5,840 bases of DNA from assembly GCA_025350285.1 (NCBI GenBank), contig JANXYE010000371.1, positions 1-5,840 of the forward strand. Reading direction: 5' to 3'. The position numbers were made by a program, and so were the translations under genes. This document shows positions 5,634 to 5,840 of the stretch, one piece after another (the stretch's first letter is position 1; each line of letters opens with the position of its first letter). The notes beneath the pieces were generated by a model. It was not told the origin of the DNA, made no database searches, and was given only the letters and a program-made list of their open reading frames with translations. The stretch comes from Chloroflexota bacterium. Lineage in GTDB: Bacteria > Chloroflexota > Dehalococcoidia > Tepidiformales > Tepidiformaceae.

Positions 5634-5840
5634 ATGCGCGGCCGGAACGAGCGCGCGCCGGTGGCCCAGATGCCTGACGGAGAGCAAGCCCAGCCCGGAC
5701 CCGCGGTTCAACGTCCGCGCCATCGGCCGGTGCGAAAGGTTGGCCCGCCGCCTGTCGATCTTGTCGATACAGATAGGCCATCGGGCGACTCCCTCCCGGC
5801 GGGACTGCCTCCACCGGCAGACGAGCCACGCGCTGGATTC
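5634..5840 (+). CDS. Partial open frame, possibly extended RimM N-terminus
   Basis: From ATG 5634 the frame is open for 69 codons to the window edge; ATG 5670 is an alternative start in the same frame with a weak GGTGG five bases before it. The visible part is rich in Pro, Arg, Asp and Gly (for example VRKVGPPPVDLVD), so it is probably disordered and shows no recognisable domain. After rpsP and khpA the usual next gene is rimM, whose product helps mature the 30S subunit, so this could be an N-terminal extension before the RimM domain. That is inference from gene order. Another plus frame is also open here, so the coding call itself is uncertain. Alternatively the real gene begins beyond the window. 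Confidence 0.4.
   Translation, partial: MRGRNERAPVAQMPDGEQAQPGPAVQRPRHRPVRKVGPPPVDLVDTDRPSGDSLPAGLPPPADEPRAGF

Noticed and set aside
4999..5829. A 276-codon minus-strand open frame opposite rpsP and khpA
   Set aside because: It overlaps two firmly identified ribosomal-operon genes antisense and its translation shows no recognisable domain.

Overview
The window is GC-rich, densely coded bacterial DNA holding only chromosomal genes. I see no transposase, phage gene, CRISPR array, rRNA or tRNA. The high GC, the short bacterial-type citrate synthase, the rpsP-khpA pair and the DUF4160/DUF2442 pair would suit a Chloroflexota-like lineage. That placement is an impression from protein character, not a proof. 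The organism should have a selenocysteine (Sec) pathway, because the first gene looks like a selenoprotein.

Layout. A peroxiredoxin-like PRXL2/AhpC-TSA_2 selenoprotein runs rightward at 80-616. It has an in-frame TGA at 206-208 in a U-x-x-C site, followed at once by a 9-bp hairpin of bacterial SECIS form (225-246). A strong hairpin at 624-650 separates it from a convergent citrate synthase gene on the minus strand (662-1792). A divergent promoter region of about 255 bp leads to a rightward luciferase-like flavin monooxygenase (2048-3088). This gene converges on a leftward set: leuB (4723-3635), then a DUF4160 gene and a DUF2442 gene that follow with 0 and 9 bp gaps. A 353-bp divergent intergenic region with a paired hairpin precedes the rightward translation operon: rpsP (5077-5322), khpA (5365-5604) and an open, proline-rich frame running off the end, which may be an N-terminally extended rimM.

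How the genes work together. Citrate synthase feeds carbon into the TCA cycle and leuB serves leucine synthesis. RpsP and KhpA serve the ribosome and RNA handling. The selenoprotein and the flavin monooxygenase are single redox genes of unknown substrate. The DUF4160/DUF2442 pair is an accessory, toxin-antitoxin-like module lodged directly behind leuB.

Regulatory pattern. Several promoters share a -10 of the form TAGAAT/TAGAGT/TAGCAT. In leuB, and perhaps in the selenoprotein gene, the -10 lies only 6-8 bases before the ATG, which suggests leaderless mRNAs. The most noteworthy finding is the UGA-split selenoprotein, which an ordinary gene caller would report as two fragments or as a truncated protein.
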